A stretch of 64,000 nucleotides of DNA from Hevea brasiliensis (Eukaryota; Streptophyta; Magnoliopsida; Malpighiales; Euphorbiaceae), in NCBI RefSeq assembly GCF_030052815.1, contig NC_079501.1, positions 41,597,593 to 41,661,592 of the forward strand, written 5' to 3'. Positions 22,783-35,138 of this stretch are shown piece by piece (within the stretch, counting starts at the first letter, position 1; every line of letters begins with the position of its first letter). A program made the translations under genes and the position numbers. The notes under the pieces were generated by a model. The model worked only from the letters and a program-made list of their open reading frames with translations, did not search any database and was not told the origin of the DNA.

Positions 22783-23036
22783 ACTTAAATTGTGATATTG
22801 ATTGGCAACACCGTATTCTCCAGCTATTTGATCGAATGGTGTTATTGATTTGCAAAACGATATTATTCAATTATTTGATCGAATTGTGTTATTGATTTGC
22901 AAAACGATATTATTCATTATTTGATCAAATTGTGTCATTGATTGGAAAAATCAGGTTATTCAAGAATTTGATCAAATTGTGTATGAATTGGCAATACGGT
23001 ATTCTTAAGCTATTTGACTAAATTGTGTTATTATGA
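22783..23036 (+). repeat. 46-bp tandem repeat, about 5.5 units, in array LTR 1
   Basis: Units start near 22827, 22874, 22920, 22967 and 23013, each with TTTGATCGAATTGTGTTATT or a variant followed by GCAAAACGATATTATTCA. The host element LTR has no equivalent run. Equivalent blocks are present in LTRs 2 to 6. Confidence 0.75.
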
Positions 23037-23176
23037 ATTTTGATAATTTGTGAATTGGAGTTTAAATTCCTTATGACATTCATTGTCTTGAAATCAACTA
23101 TGGTTTTAAGTATCCACTAATGATATGATTTATGAATTGTGATTTAAAATTTTATTTGTTAATGTTGTGCACCATC

Positions 23177-23189
23177 GAGACATTGTCTC
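23177..23189 (+). other. Conserved LTR hairpin 1 (array LTR 1)
   Basis: GAGAC and GTCTC pair around ATT, following GCACCA and preceding ATGATAGC. Several array copies extend the stem by one T-A pair (TGAGAC/GTCTCA). Confidence 0.6.
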
Positions 23190-23267
23190 AAATGATAGCT
23201 TTATTGCCGCAGTAGAGAGATAGATGGCAGTAGACTAGGTCGCTAGTACCGCCAATGAGAGATTTTG

Positions 23268-23284
23268 GGTATAGTGAGTATACC
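23268..23284 (+). other. Conserved LTR hairpin 2 (array LTR 1)
   Basis: GGTATA and TATACC pair around GTGAG. It corresponds to 11150-11167 in the old LTR and 50357-50373 in the host LTR. Confidence 0.6.
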
Positions 23285-23883
23285 ATATGTGGCATTTTGT
23301 AATCAGAATGTATATTCACCGTATGTATATTTTGTTCTTGGTTTTGAGCAGTTGTAAATTTAAGTTGTACAATAAAGTTGTAAAATAATTATGAGTTATT
23401 TGGCTTGTAAAAATTGTGTTATATTTTTGTATCTTAGTCTTTGAAAATCACTATGGATTTGACTTGAGAAATGTGTTGTGTTGATAAAAATGTTGGAGTT
23501 GAGATTTGAAAATATATTGAAGTGCTTTTTACAGTTTTTCAAGAACTGCTTTGTCCAAAATACAAATGGCACCTTGCCAAAATTTTTACATATACTCCAA
23601 ATTAATCAAATGAGTTAGTTGTTTCAATTCAGTTCACCAAAGTCTTTCACAACTGTAAATAGTGCTCACCACTGTAAAAGAAGAAAAGTTTTTAAAATCC
23701 CTTGTAGTGTATTTAATGGATTATCAGTAGACGGAGTTGGTAATTCATTAGGTATACTACGGATCATGTTATGCCTTACGAGGGGTAGGGTGTGACATGT
23801 TTTAGTGGTATCGAGCAATGGTTTTAAAGTGAATTTCGAATCGTGAATTTGAAATCTTTATGTCGGTAACTACAATCGCCAAA

Positions 23884-23952
23884 TGTTTGATACATACAAG
23901 ACATTACATTATAAATATGCACTAACGGGAGGAAATCTCCTTGTATTATTGT
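23884..23952 (+). promoter_or_regulatory. Leader block shared with the gag-pol element (candidate packaging signal)
   Basis: TGTTTGATACATACA, CATTACATTATAAATATGC and CTAACGGGAGGAAATCTCC are almost identical to 50983-51050 of the gag-pol element. Sequence before and after differs. GGAGG and TCTCC can pair around AAA. Position between primer site and gag start suggests an RNA packaging or dimer signal; this is inference. Confidence 0.55.
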
Positions 23953-24852
23953 ACAGAGGTCGTGGAAATAAATTTTGATGCATTAGAGACTAGTCCTTTA
24001 TGATAAGGATTGTGATAACAAGTGAAATTAGTTTTGGAAGAGTTTATCTTCGAAAAGTATTTGATGACACACCATAAAAATATAATCTAATAGGCGATCC
24101 TACTTAATGTAATGCAAGAGGACGTAAATGTAAGATGCAAGAATGGAATTGCTCTAGATGAGGGCAAGAAGGTTATCGTTAGAAATTGCTAATGGATATT
24201 GTAATCGTAATAAGATTCTAATATCAGTGAATTCAAAAAGAATAAAAGATAACAAAGTTTGATATATTGGGATGTATCGTAGTAACTATGCAATGTTCTT
24301 GATGTTTATACTGTAAGCTGCAGATTACAGTACTGACTTGAGATTATTGTGTAGAGCTACGCATCACCCGATAGTACACCTAGATAAGAATAGTTGCCAA
24401 CCAGATCTGCTTTTGGTATAGTTATGCCATGACAGAATTTAATTGTTAGAAATAAGTTTGAAAATCCTACTTAGGATCTAAAACTCAAAAGTTAAAATAT
24501 CGAAAGGTTATAGTTCAAGATAAAAGGAAGTAAGTTATAGAATATTGACAGATAAAAAGAGTTATGAAAGTAGAGAATTGAATGCTTGATTCATGTGTAA
24601 CAAAGAAATATTACAAATGTGAGGAAGACTATGGACTAGAATGGTCGAGGACCAATGATCGATGAATGATTCTAACATGACCTCAAGGGTCATTCAAGGA
24701 GCAACGTGAACCAAAATATTAGACAAGATAATAGTAAGAGGAGATTGGTGTTATCCAAACAAATTAAACATTGTATTAGATTGTTAAAAGTCTTACGATC
24801 ATATAGAAAGGAGAAATAAACGTATGACTATTGTAAGATGGTTATCGGGTAA

Positions 24853-24888
24853 AAATTTCGTGGACGAAATTTATTTAAGGGGGAGAAT
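24853..24888 (+). other. Pre-tract hairpin and polypurine tract, unit 1
   Basis: AAATTTCG and CGAAATTT pair perfectly around TGGA and are followed by ATTTAAGGGGGAGAAT and the next LTR. Units 3-5 carry seven G in the tract; units 1 and 2 carry five. Confidence 0.75.
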
Positions 24889-27800
24889 TGTAACACCCCT
24901 AAGTTCGGTAGTGCGTCATTGCTCGGTGACCAAGGTCGTCCGGACAGCTAGGATGCCTAGAACCACACCTTGTTATGAGAGAGGAGACATAAATAATGAA
25001 ATACAAAAAAGAAAATACAAGAAAACAAAGGAAAAATCATAGCAAAGAAATGTAACCGAATAAGTGAGCCTGAAACCTAGCGATGGTGATCAGACCGGAA
25101 GTCACTGAGTGGACCGTTGACTAGCCCTCGATCATGGAACCCCGAAAACATTTTTAAGACTTAAATAGACCCTTATTGAAGAATAAATATCATTAGAAAG
25201 ATCAAAGAAAAATTAAATAATTAGTACAAAGAAAAGTGAGAAATCGAAAACAGACAAAATACTTGTTACTCGAAAATTGGGAATGCCAATTCGAACAGGC
25301 ATTATGGTCATTTGACATCCCGAATTGTCTTTTGACCTAAATTTCCATTAAAAATAAATAATATTACACTTAGAAAATGAAATGAAAAATTTGTTTAGTG
25401 GTACCTAAAATAAATAGCCAAAAATGGAGTGGAAATGGTGTAAATAACACATTAAACTTATAATATGGTTAAATAATGTGAGTGGGCCACTAAAGGAATA
25501 AACTAAAGACATAGTGGGGCAGGTGTACATCCATTATCCAAGGCAGAAACTTCATCTTCTCCATTGTACCAAAGTTGCCGTGAATGAAGGGAGAGGAAAC
25601 TCCATGGACATTTTCATGCAAGCTTGATCCATCCCTCCATTTCAACTCCATTCACTTGGGTTCCTTCATGAAACTTTGTCTACTCATCACAAGGAAGAGT
25701 TTGATACTAAATTTGAGAAGTTTAAGCAAGGTTTAACAAGCTCCAAGCATAAGGTAAGTCCATAATTTTGAAGATAGCTTTGTTAAGTTTTGTGTGCATG
25801 TTATGGGTGTTGGTTTTGTGAAGGAAAATTTTGAGTTTGAAGAGTTATTGTTGTTTTCATTTTGGACAGCCATGGAGTCACGTTTTTGATGAGATATTTA
25901 TGCATATAATTGATGAGAAATAATGTTGATCATGGTGATTTAATATCCTAGAGGATTATTTCACATATATATGGTGATTTATGCACTTGGATGGGAATTG
26001 GTAAATTGTAGGGCACTTTGATGTTGAAGAAGGTTTTCGCAGCTTGGGGACCCTTGAATAATTGTATGTATTGATGGAAGTATTGGCAGAATGTTGACAT
26101 AGAAGAATTGATGAATGTGTATGTAAATTAGTAGTGGAAATTATATGTAATGATTAGGTGTAATTATGTACATATATTGCTAAATTTGGACTTTGTGGTT
26201 TAGGGTTGTAATTGATGTATTGAGAATGTTTGTATTCTGTCCAAATTGACCATAGTAAGAAGTGATAAATGAATATGGAATGGTATAACATCAGAATTGG
26301 GTATGGGGATTTAAGGTAGAGCAAGTTAAATGTGTGTTTGAATTGGGGTTTGAAAGACACATAGAGGACAGTGTGCAAATAGACCTATAACTTTAAATGT
26401 GTAACCTCAATTGTTATGAGACTAATTGAGGTGAAACTAGGCACAAAATGTGCCAACTTTCATTGAGAGAACATACCAAAATTCTGCTTGCAAGGTGATG
26501 TGAAAATGACCAATTCGGATTAGGTACACTTGAGACCTAAAACTGACCATTTGGGCAGCAGTGAGTGTTTAGGCCATAACTCACTCAAAACAGGTCCAAA
26601 TGACCTGAAATTTTAACCATAAATAGTTAATACCCATACCTACAATTCTCATGAATATAACAAAGCACAGAAATAACCATAAGAAATTCAAAAAGATTTC
26701 ACAAGTTCGGGTCCAAAAACTGGCCGAACCAGAGTTGACCAAATTGACCAAAAATTGACCTAAATTGATACCATTTGACCAGCAATAGTGTAATGACCAT
26801 AACTTGGTCTACTTAACTCGGATTGACCTAAAATTTTGCCCCGCGTGCAATAAGACATAGATCTACAAGTTTGTAGTTTTGACCAAGCCCAAAACCGAGG
26901 GAACTAGGCCGTCCGGCTAGGTCAAACCAAAGATCCCGAAATCCAAAGAAGTTGCATTAAAATGCACTAAACAAGGAAACGAGTTTGGCAAAACGTACCA
27001 AACCTAAAACCCTATCGAATGTGACATATTAACGACACTAAAACCTAATTTACCTAAAACGCAACGAGGGTCGGTATATTAGGTGATTAAGTGAATAATT
27101 GAGTTCAGTGCATTATTTACTAAACACCATCGTTAGAGGCAAATTAAATTAGCATCAAACACTTCAAATTGTGTTTCTCGCTAACAAGGACTCAAAGAAA
27201 AGGGAAAGAAACACTGAGCCAAAACCAGGAGTCAAATATCAGAGGTTTGTGCACAACAACTATTTCTCTTGAATTTTCAATTGAAATAAATATTGACTAT
27301 TTGTATATTATTGTTTTAAATTGTGTTTGTGCACAACAAATGTTTCTTTTGAATTATTTTCAATGGAAATAAATATTGACTATTTGCATATCATTGTTTT
27401 AAATTGTGGAAATGTGTTTGGTGGACACTTATTGATTGAAAAACATTGTGAATGGTTTGAAATCAGAAAAATTGTTTGAATGGTATTTGATGGATACTTA
27501 TTGATTGAAAAGCACTGTAAATGGTTTTTGTGGAAATTGAAGTGAATTACGAATTGTGTTGCCATTTTGTGAATGAAATTATAACTTTGGAAATTTATTG
27601 AATTCTTACGATCATTTGAATAAAATGTTTGGAATTGTTTTGACTCACAATTGGCATGACACCGATAATATGTTCCTCCTCCATTAATGGGGTGAGTGTG
27701 ATTATTCCTCCTCTTTGACTTATCACGGGGTGAGTATGATTATGTTCCTCCCTCTTTGACTTCCCACCGAGGTGAGTATGGATGAGTACTCATTAGATAG

Positions 27801-28918
27801 CTAGCTTCCTCCTCATTGATTTCGATTATTGGGGTGAGTATGTCTTGTCGTGGTGTACAACACGGCATATATGGAAAAATTGTGTCATGACTTAAATTGT
27901 GATATTGATTGGCAACACCGTATTCTCCAGCTATTTGATCGAATGGTGTTATTGATTTGCAAAACGATATTATTCAATTATTTGATCGAATTGTGTTATT
28001 GATTTGCAAAACGATATTATTCAGCTTATTTGATCAAATTGTGTCATTGATTGGAAAAAATCGTGTTATTCAAGAATTTGATCAAATTGTGTATGAAGTG
28101 GCAATACGGTAGTCTTCAGCTATTTGACTAAAGTGTGTTATTAAGAAATTTTAAAATTTGTGAATTGGAGTTTAAATTCCTTATGACATTCATTGTCTTG
28201 AAATCAACTATGGTTTTAAGTATCCACTAATGATATGATTTATGAATTGTGATTTAAAATTGTATTTGGTTAATGTTGTGCACCACTGAGACATTGTCTC
28301 AAATGATAGCTTTTATTGCCGCCGCAGTAGAGAGATAGACAGTGCGCCAGACTAGGTCGCTAGTACCGCCAAATGAGAGATTTTGGGTATAGTGAGTATA
28401 CCATATGTGGCATTTTGTATTCAGAATGTATATTCACCGTATGTATATTTTGTTCTTGGTTTTGAGCAATGTAAATTTAAGTTGTACAATAAAGTTGTAA
28501 AATAATTATGAGTTATTTGGCTTGTAAAAATTGTGTTATATTTTTGTATCTTAGTCTTTGAAAATCACTGTGGATTTGACTTGAGAAATGTGTTGTGTTG
28601 ATAAAAATGTTGGAGTTGAGATTTGAAAATATATTGAAGTGCTTTTTACAGGTTTTCTGAAGAACTGTTTTGTCCAAAATACAAATGGCACCTTGCCAAA
28701 ATTTTTACAGATACTCCAAATAAATCAAATGAGTTAGTTGTTTCACTTCAGTTCACCAAAGTCTTTCACACATGTAAATAGTGCTCACCACTGTAAAAGA
28801 AGAAAAGTTTTTAAAATCCCTTGTAGTGTATTTAATGGATTATCAGTAGACGGAGTTGGTAATTCATTAGGTATACTACGGGATCATGTTATGCCTTACA
28901 GAGGGGTAGGGTGTGACA
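24889..28918 (+). repeat. Array LTR 2 (4,030 bp)
   Basis: Same structure as LTR 1. Diagnostic bases are T (26045) and G (27493). A short stretch at 26596-26700 carries clustered substitutions absent from the other five copies. Near its start, the CCGG-rich part is altered by small indels. Confidence 0.92.
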
Positions 28919-30012
28919 TGTTTTAGTGGTATCAGAGCAATGGTTTTAAAGTGAATTTCGAATTGTGAATTTGAAATCTTTATGTCGGTAACTACTAATG
29001 ATCAAATGTTTTATACATACAGTACATTACATTATAAATATGCACTAACGGGAGGAAATCTCCTTGTATTATTGTACAGGAGGTCAGGTAAATAAATTTT
29101 GATGCATTAGTGACTAGTCCTTTAGGATAAGGATTGTGATAACAATTGAAATTAGTTTTGGAAGAGTTTATCGGCGAAAAGTATTTGTCGACACACCATA
29201 AAATTATAAGCTAATTGGCGAGCCTACTTAATGTAAGGCAAGAGGACGTAAATGTAAGATGCAAGAATGGAATTGCTCTAGATGAGGGCAAGGAGGTTAT
29301 TGATATAAATTTCTAATTGATATTGTAATAAGAATAAGTTTCGAATATCATTGAATTCAAAAAGAATAAAAGATAACAAACTTTGATCTATTGGGTTGTT
29401 TCGTATTAACTATTCAATGTTCTTGATGTTTATACCGTAGTCGCAGACATAAGATCGACTTGAGATTATTGTGTAGAGCCACGCATCACCCGATAGTACA
29501 CCTAGATAAGAATAGTTGCCAACGGCATCCTGCTTTGGTATAGTTATGCCATGACAGAATTTAATTGTTAGAAATAAGTTTGAAAATCCTACTTAGGATC
29601 TAAAACTCAAAAGTTAAAATATCGAAAGGTTATAGTTCAAAGACAAAAGGAAGTAAGTTATAGAATATTGACAGATAAAAAGAGTTATGAAAGTAGAGAA
29701 TTGAACAGTTGATTCATGTGTAACAAAGAAATATTACAAATGTGAGGAAGACTATGGACTAGAATGGTCAGAGGACCAATGACTGATGAATGATTCTAAC
29801 ATGACCTCAAGGGTCATTCAAGGAGCAACGTGAACCAAAATATTAGACAGCATAATAGTAAGAGGAGATTGGTGTTATACAAACAATTTAAACATTGTAT
29901 TATATTTTTAAAAGTCTTACAATCATATAGAAAGGAGAAATAAACGTATGACTATTGTAAGATGGTTATCGGGTAAAAATTTCGTGGACGAAATTTATTT
30001 AAGGGGGAGAAT
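28919..30012 (+). other. Array internal unit 2 (1,094 bp, non-coding)
   Basis: The primer site TGGTATCAGAGC at 28927-28938 is intact. The leader block is at about 29007-29090. The stretch 29000-29440 has more substitutions than the other units. The polypurine tract has five G. Confidence 0.85.
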
Positions 30013-33000
30013 TGTAACACCCTAAGTTCTAGAGTGCTCATTGCTCGGTGACCAGTGCTGTCCGGACAGCTAGGATGCCTAGAACCACACCTTGTTATGA
30101 GAGAGGAGACATAAATAATGAAATACAAAAAAAGAAAATACAAGAAAAACAAAGGAAAAATCATAGCAAAGAAATGTAACCGAATAAGTGAGCTGGGAAA
30201 CCTAGCGATGGTGATCAGACTGAAGTCACTGAGTGGACCGTTGACTAGCTCCTCGGATCATGGAACCCTGTAAAACTTTTTTATGACTTAAATTGAACCG
30301 TATTTAAGAATAAATATCATTAGGAAGTTCAAAGAAAAATTATATTATTATTACAAACAAAAGTCAGAAATCCAAAAACACACAAAATACGGTGTTACCG
30401 AAAAATTGTGAATGCCACCCGAACAGGTGCATTATGGTCATTTGACATCCCGAATTGTCTTTTGACCTAAATTTCCATTAAAAATAAATAATATTACACT
30501 TAGAAAATGAAATGAAAAATTTGTTTAGTGGTACCTAAAATAAATAGCCAAAAATGGAGTGGAAATGGTGTAAATAACACATTAAACTTATAATATGGTT
30601 AAATAATGTGAGTGGGCCACTAAAGGAATAAACTAAAGACATAGTGGGGCAGGTGTACATCCATTATCCAAGGCAGAAACTTCATCTTCTCCATTGTACC
30701 AAAGTTGCCGTGAATGAAGGGAGAGGAAACTCCATGGACATTTTCATGCAAGCTTGATCCATCCCTCCATTTCAACTCCATTCACTTGGGTTCCTTCATG
30801 AAACTTTGTCTACTCATCACAAGGAAGAGTTTGATACTAAATTTGAGAAGTTTAAGCAAGGTTTAACAAGCTCCAAGCATAAGGTAAGTCCATAATTTTG
30901 AAGATAGCTTTGTTAAGTTTTGTGTGCATGTTATGGGTGTTGGTTTTGTGAAGGAAAATTTTGAGTTTGAAGAGTTATTGTTGTTTTCATTTTGGACAGC
31001 CATGGAGTCACGTTTTTGATGAGATATTTATGCATATAATTGATGAGAAATAATGTTGATCATGGTGATTTAATATCCTAGAGGATTATTTCACATATAT
31101 ATGGTGATTTATGCACTTGGATGGGAATTGGTAAATTGTAGGGCACTTTGATGTTGAAGAAGGTTTTCGCAGCTTGGGGACCCTTGAATAATTGTATGTA
31201 TTGATGGAAGTATTGGCAGAATGTTGACATAGAAGAATTGATGAATGTGTATGTAAATTAGTAGTGGAAATTATATGTAATGATTAGGTGTAATTATGTA
31301 CATATATTGCTAAATTTGGACTTTGTGGTTTAGGGTTGTAATTGATGTATTGAGAATGTTTGTATTCTGTCCAAATTGACCATAGTAAGAAGTGATAAAT
31401 GAATATGGAATGGTATAACATCAGAATTGGGTATGGGGATTTAAGGTAGAGCAAGTTAAATGTGTGTTTGAATTGGGGTTTGAAAGACACATAGAGGACA
31501 GTGTGCAAATAGACCTATAACTTTAAATGTGTAACCTCAATTGGTATGAGACCAATTGTAGGTGAAACTAGGCACAAAATGTGCCAACTTTCATTGAGAG
31601 AACATACCAAAATTCTGCTTGCAAGGTGATGTGAAAATGACCAATTCGGATTAGGTACACTTGAGACCTAAAAACTGACCATTTGGGCAGCAGTGAGTGT
31701 TTAGGCCATAACTCACTCAAAACAGGTCCAATTGACCTGAAATTTTAACCATGAATAGTTAAGACCCATACCTACAAGTCTTATGAAGATACCAAAGCCC
31801 AGAAATGACCATAAGCAAGTCAAAAGCTTGCACAAGTTCGGGTCCAAAGCTGGCCGAACCAGAGTTGACCAAATTGACCAAAAATTGACCTAAATTGATA
31901 CCATTTGACCAGCAATAGTGTAATGACCATAACTTGGTCTACTTAACTCGGATTGACCTAAAATTTTGCCCCGCGTGCAATAAGACATAGATCTACAAGT
32001 TTGTAGTATTGACATAAGCCCGACAACCGAGGGAACTAGGCCGTCCTGCTAGGTCAAACCAAGATCCCGAATCCAAAGAAGTTGCATTAAAATGCACTAA
32101 ACAAGGAAACGAGTTTGGCAAAACGTACCAAACCTAAAACCCTATCGAATGTGACATATTAACGACACTAAAACCTAATTTACCTAAAACGCAACGAGGG
32201 TCGGTATATTAGGTGATTAAGTGAATAATTGAGTTCAAGTGCATTATTTACTAAACACCATCGTTAGAGGCAAATTAAATTAGCATCAAACACTTCAAAT
32301 TGTGTTTCTCGCTAACAAGGACTCAAAGAAAAGGGAAAGAAACACCGAGTCAAAACCAGAGACAAATATCAGAGGTTTGTGCAAAACAACTATTTCTCTT
32401 GAATTTTCAATTGAAATAAATATTGACTATTTGTATATTATTGTTTTAAATTGTGTTTGTGCACAACAAATGTTTCTTTTGAATTATTTTCAATGGAAAT
32501 AAATATTGACTATTTGCATATCATTGTTTTAAATTGTGGAAATGTGTTTGGTGGACACTTATTGATTGAAAAACATTGTGAATGGTTTGAAATCGTGAAA
32601 AATTGTTTGAATGGTATTTGATGGATACTTATTGATTGAAAAGCAATCAGAATGGTTTTGTGGAAATTGAAGTGAATTACGAATTGTGTTGCCATTTTCA
32701 GAATGAAATTATAACTTTGGAAAATTATTGTATTCTTAACGATCATTTGAATAAAATGTTTGGAATTGTTTTGACTCACAATTGGCATGACACTGATAAT
32801 ATGTTCCTCCTCCATTAATGGGGTGAGTGTGATTATTCCTCCCTCTTTGACTTATCAGTCTGGGGTGAGTATGATTATGTTCCTCCCTCTTTGACTTCCT
32901 AGTCTGAGGTGAGTATGGATGAGTACTCATTAGATAGCTAGCTTCCTCCTCATTGATTTCGATTATTGGGGTGAGTATGTCTTGTCGTGGTGTACAACAC

Positions 33001-34049
33001 GGCATATCTGGAAAAAATTGTGTCATGACTTAAATTGTGATATTGATTGGCAACACTGTATTCTCCAGTTATTTGATCGAATGGTGTTATTGATTTGCAA
33101 AACGATATTATTCAATTATTTGATCGAATTGTGTTATTGATTTGCAAAACGATATTATTCAGTTATTTGATCAAATTGTGTCATTGATTGGAAAAAACTG
33201 TGTTATTCAGTAATTTGATCAAATTGTGTATGAATTGGCAATACGGTATTCTTAAGCTATTTGACTAAATTGTGTTATTATGAATTTTGATAATTTGTGA
33301 ATTGGAGTTTAAATTCCTTATGACATTCATTGTCTTGAAATCAAGTATGGTTTTAAGTATCCACTAATGATATGATTTATGAATTGTGATTTAAAATTGT
33401 ATTTGGTTAATGTTGTGCACAACTGAGACATTGTCTCAAATGATAGCTTTTATTGCCGCCGCAGTAGAGAGATAGACAGGCGCAGACTAGGTCGCTAGTA
33501 CCGCCAAATGAGAGATTTTGGGTATAGTGAGTATACCATATGTGGCATTTTGTATTGTAATGTATATTCACTGTATGTATATTTTGTTCTTGGTTTTGAG
33601 CAGTTGTAAATTTAAGTTGTACAATAAAGTTGTAAAATAATTATGAGTTATTTGGCTTGTAAAAATTGTGTTATATTTTTGTATCTTAGTCTTTGAAAAT
33701 CACTGTGGATTTGACTTGAGAAATGTGTTGTGTTGATAAAAATGTTGGAGTTGAGATTTGAAAATATATTGAAGTGCTTTTTACAGTGTTTTCAAGAACT
33801 GCTTTGTCCAAAATACAAATGGCACCTTGCCAAAATTTTTACAGATACTCCAAATAAATCAAATGAGTTAGTTGTTTCACTTCACCACCAAAGTCTTTCA
33901 CACTGTAAATAGTGCTCACCATCGTAAAAGAAGAAAAGTTTTTAAAATCCCTTGTAGTGTATTTAATGGATTATCAGTAGACGGAGTTGGTAATTCATTA
34001 GGTATACTACGGGATCATGTTATGCCTTACAGAGGGGTAGGGTGTGACA
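30013..34049 (+). repeat. Array LTR 3 (4,037 bp)
   Basis: Diagnostic bases are T (31175) and G (32624). Clustered substitutions occur at about 30270-30420. The remainder, notably 30440-31510, is almost identical to the other copies. Confidence 0.92.
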
Positions 34050-35138
34050 TGTTTTAGTGGTATCAGAGCAATGGTTTTAAAGTGAATTTCGAATCGTGAA
34101 TTTGAAATCTTTATGTCAGTAATTACAATCGCTCAAATGTTTGATACATACAAGACATTACATTATAAATATGCACTAACGGGAGGAAATCTCCTTGTAT
34201 TATTGTACAGAGGTCGTGGAAATAAATTTTGATGCATTAGTGACTAGTCCTTTAGGATAAGGATTGTGATAACAAGTGAAATTAGTTTTGGAAGAGTTTA
34301 TCTACGAAAAGTATTTCGACACACCATAAAATTATAAGCTAATTGGCGAGCCTACTTAATGTAAGGCAAGAGGACGTAAATGTAAGATGCAAAGAATGGA
34401 ATTGCTCTAGATGAGGGCAAGGAGGTTATCATAGAAATTGCTAATGGATATTGTAATCGTAATAAGATTCGAATATCGTTGAATTCAAAAGAATAAAAGA
34501 TAACAAAGTTTGATCTATTGGGATGTATCGTAGTAACTATGCAATGTTCTTGATGTTTATACCGTAAGTCGCAGACAAAGATCGACTTGAGATTATTGTG
34601 TAGAGCTACGCATCACCCGATAGTACACCTAGATAAGAATAGTTGCCAACGGCATCTGCTTTGGTATAGTTATGCCATGACAGAATTTAAGTGTTAGAAA
34701 TAAGTTTGAAAATCCTACTTAGGATCTAAAACTCAAAAGTTAAAATATCGAAGGTTATAGTTCAGTACAAAAGGAAGTAAGTTATAGAATATTGACAGAT
34801 AAAAAGAGTTATGAAAGTAGAGAATTGAACAGTTGATTCATGTGTAACAAAGAAATATTACAAATGTGAGGAAGACTATGGACTAGAATGGTCAGAGGAC
34901 CAATGACTGATGAATGATTCTAACATGACCTCAAGGGTCATTCAAGGAGCAACGTGAACCAAAATATTAGACAGCATAATAGTAAGAGGAGATTGGTGTT
35001 ATCCAAACAAATTAAACATTGTATTAGATTGTTAAAAGTCTTACGATCATATAGAAAGGAGAAATAAACGTATGACTATTGTAAGATGGCTACTGGGTAA
35101 AAATTTCGTGGACGAAATTTATTTAAGGGGGGGAGAAT
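34050..35138 (+). other. Array internal unit 3 (1,089 bp, non-coding)
   Basis: The primer site at 34058-34069 is intact. The leader block is at about 34138-34210. The unit ends with GCTACTGGG before the hairpin and a tract with seven G, like units 4 and 5 and unlike units 1 and 2. Confidence 0.85.

Larger units (their letters stand above)
19768..23797 (+). repeat. Array LTR 1 (4,030 bp)
   Basis: It runs TGTAACACCCC...GGTAGGGTGTGACA. It is longer than the host LTR (3,633 bp). Part of the excess is a duplicated segment with GTTTGTGCACAACAA (near 22134 and 22207), a duplicated TTATTGATTGAAAA segment (near 22317 and 22387) and about five 46-bp repeats (22783-23036). It carries hairpin 1 at 23177-23189, hairpin 2 at 23268-23284 and the palindrome ATGAGTACTCAT at 22674. 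At the two diagnostic positions it has A (20935) and A (22381). The 74-codon antisense frame at 21044-21268 recurs unchanged in all six copies but shows no sign of being a gene. Confidence 0.92.
23798..24888 (+). other. Array internal unit 1 (1,091 bp, non-coding)
   Basis: It begins with a primer site at 23806-23816, TGGTATCGAGC, one base short of TGGTATCAGAGC. Next comes the leader block shared with the gag-pol element (23884-23952). The rest has stops in all frames and resembles no retrotransposon protein. It ends with AAATTTCG-TGGA-CGAAATTT (24853-24872) and a polypurine tract with five G. The rest of the internal sequence does not match the gag-pol element, so its origin is unknown. Confidence 0.85.

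Noticed and set aside
22783..23036. Regular 46-bp repeats that could suggest a CRISPR-like array.
   Set aside because: The units are direct tandem copies with no unique spacers, lie in a plant LTR and vary in the same way as other LTR repeats.
28927..28939. Primer site sequences considered as tRNA gene fragments.
   Set aside because: Only the 12-13 bases complementary to the tRNA 3' end are present, each just after an LTR. There is no tRNA body.
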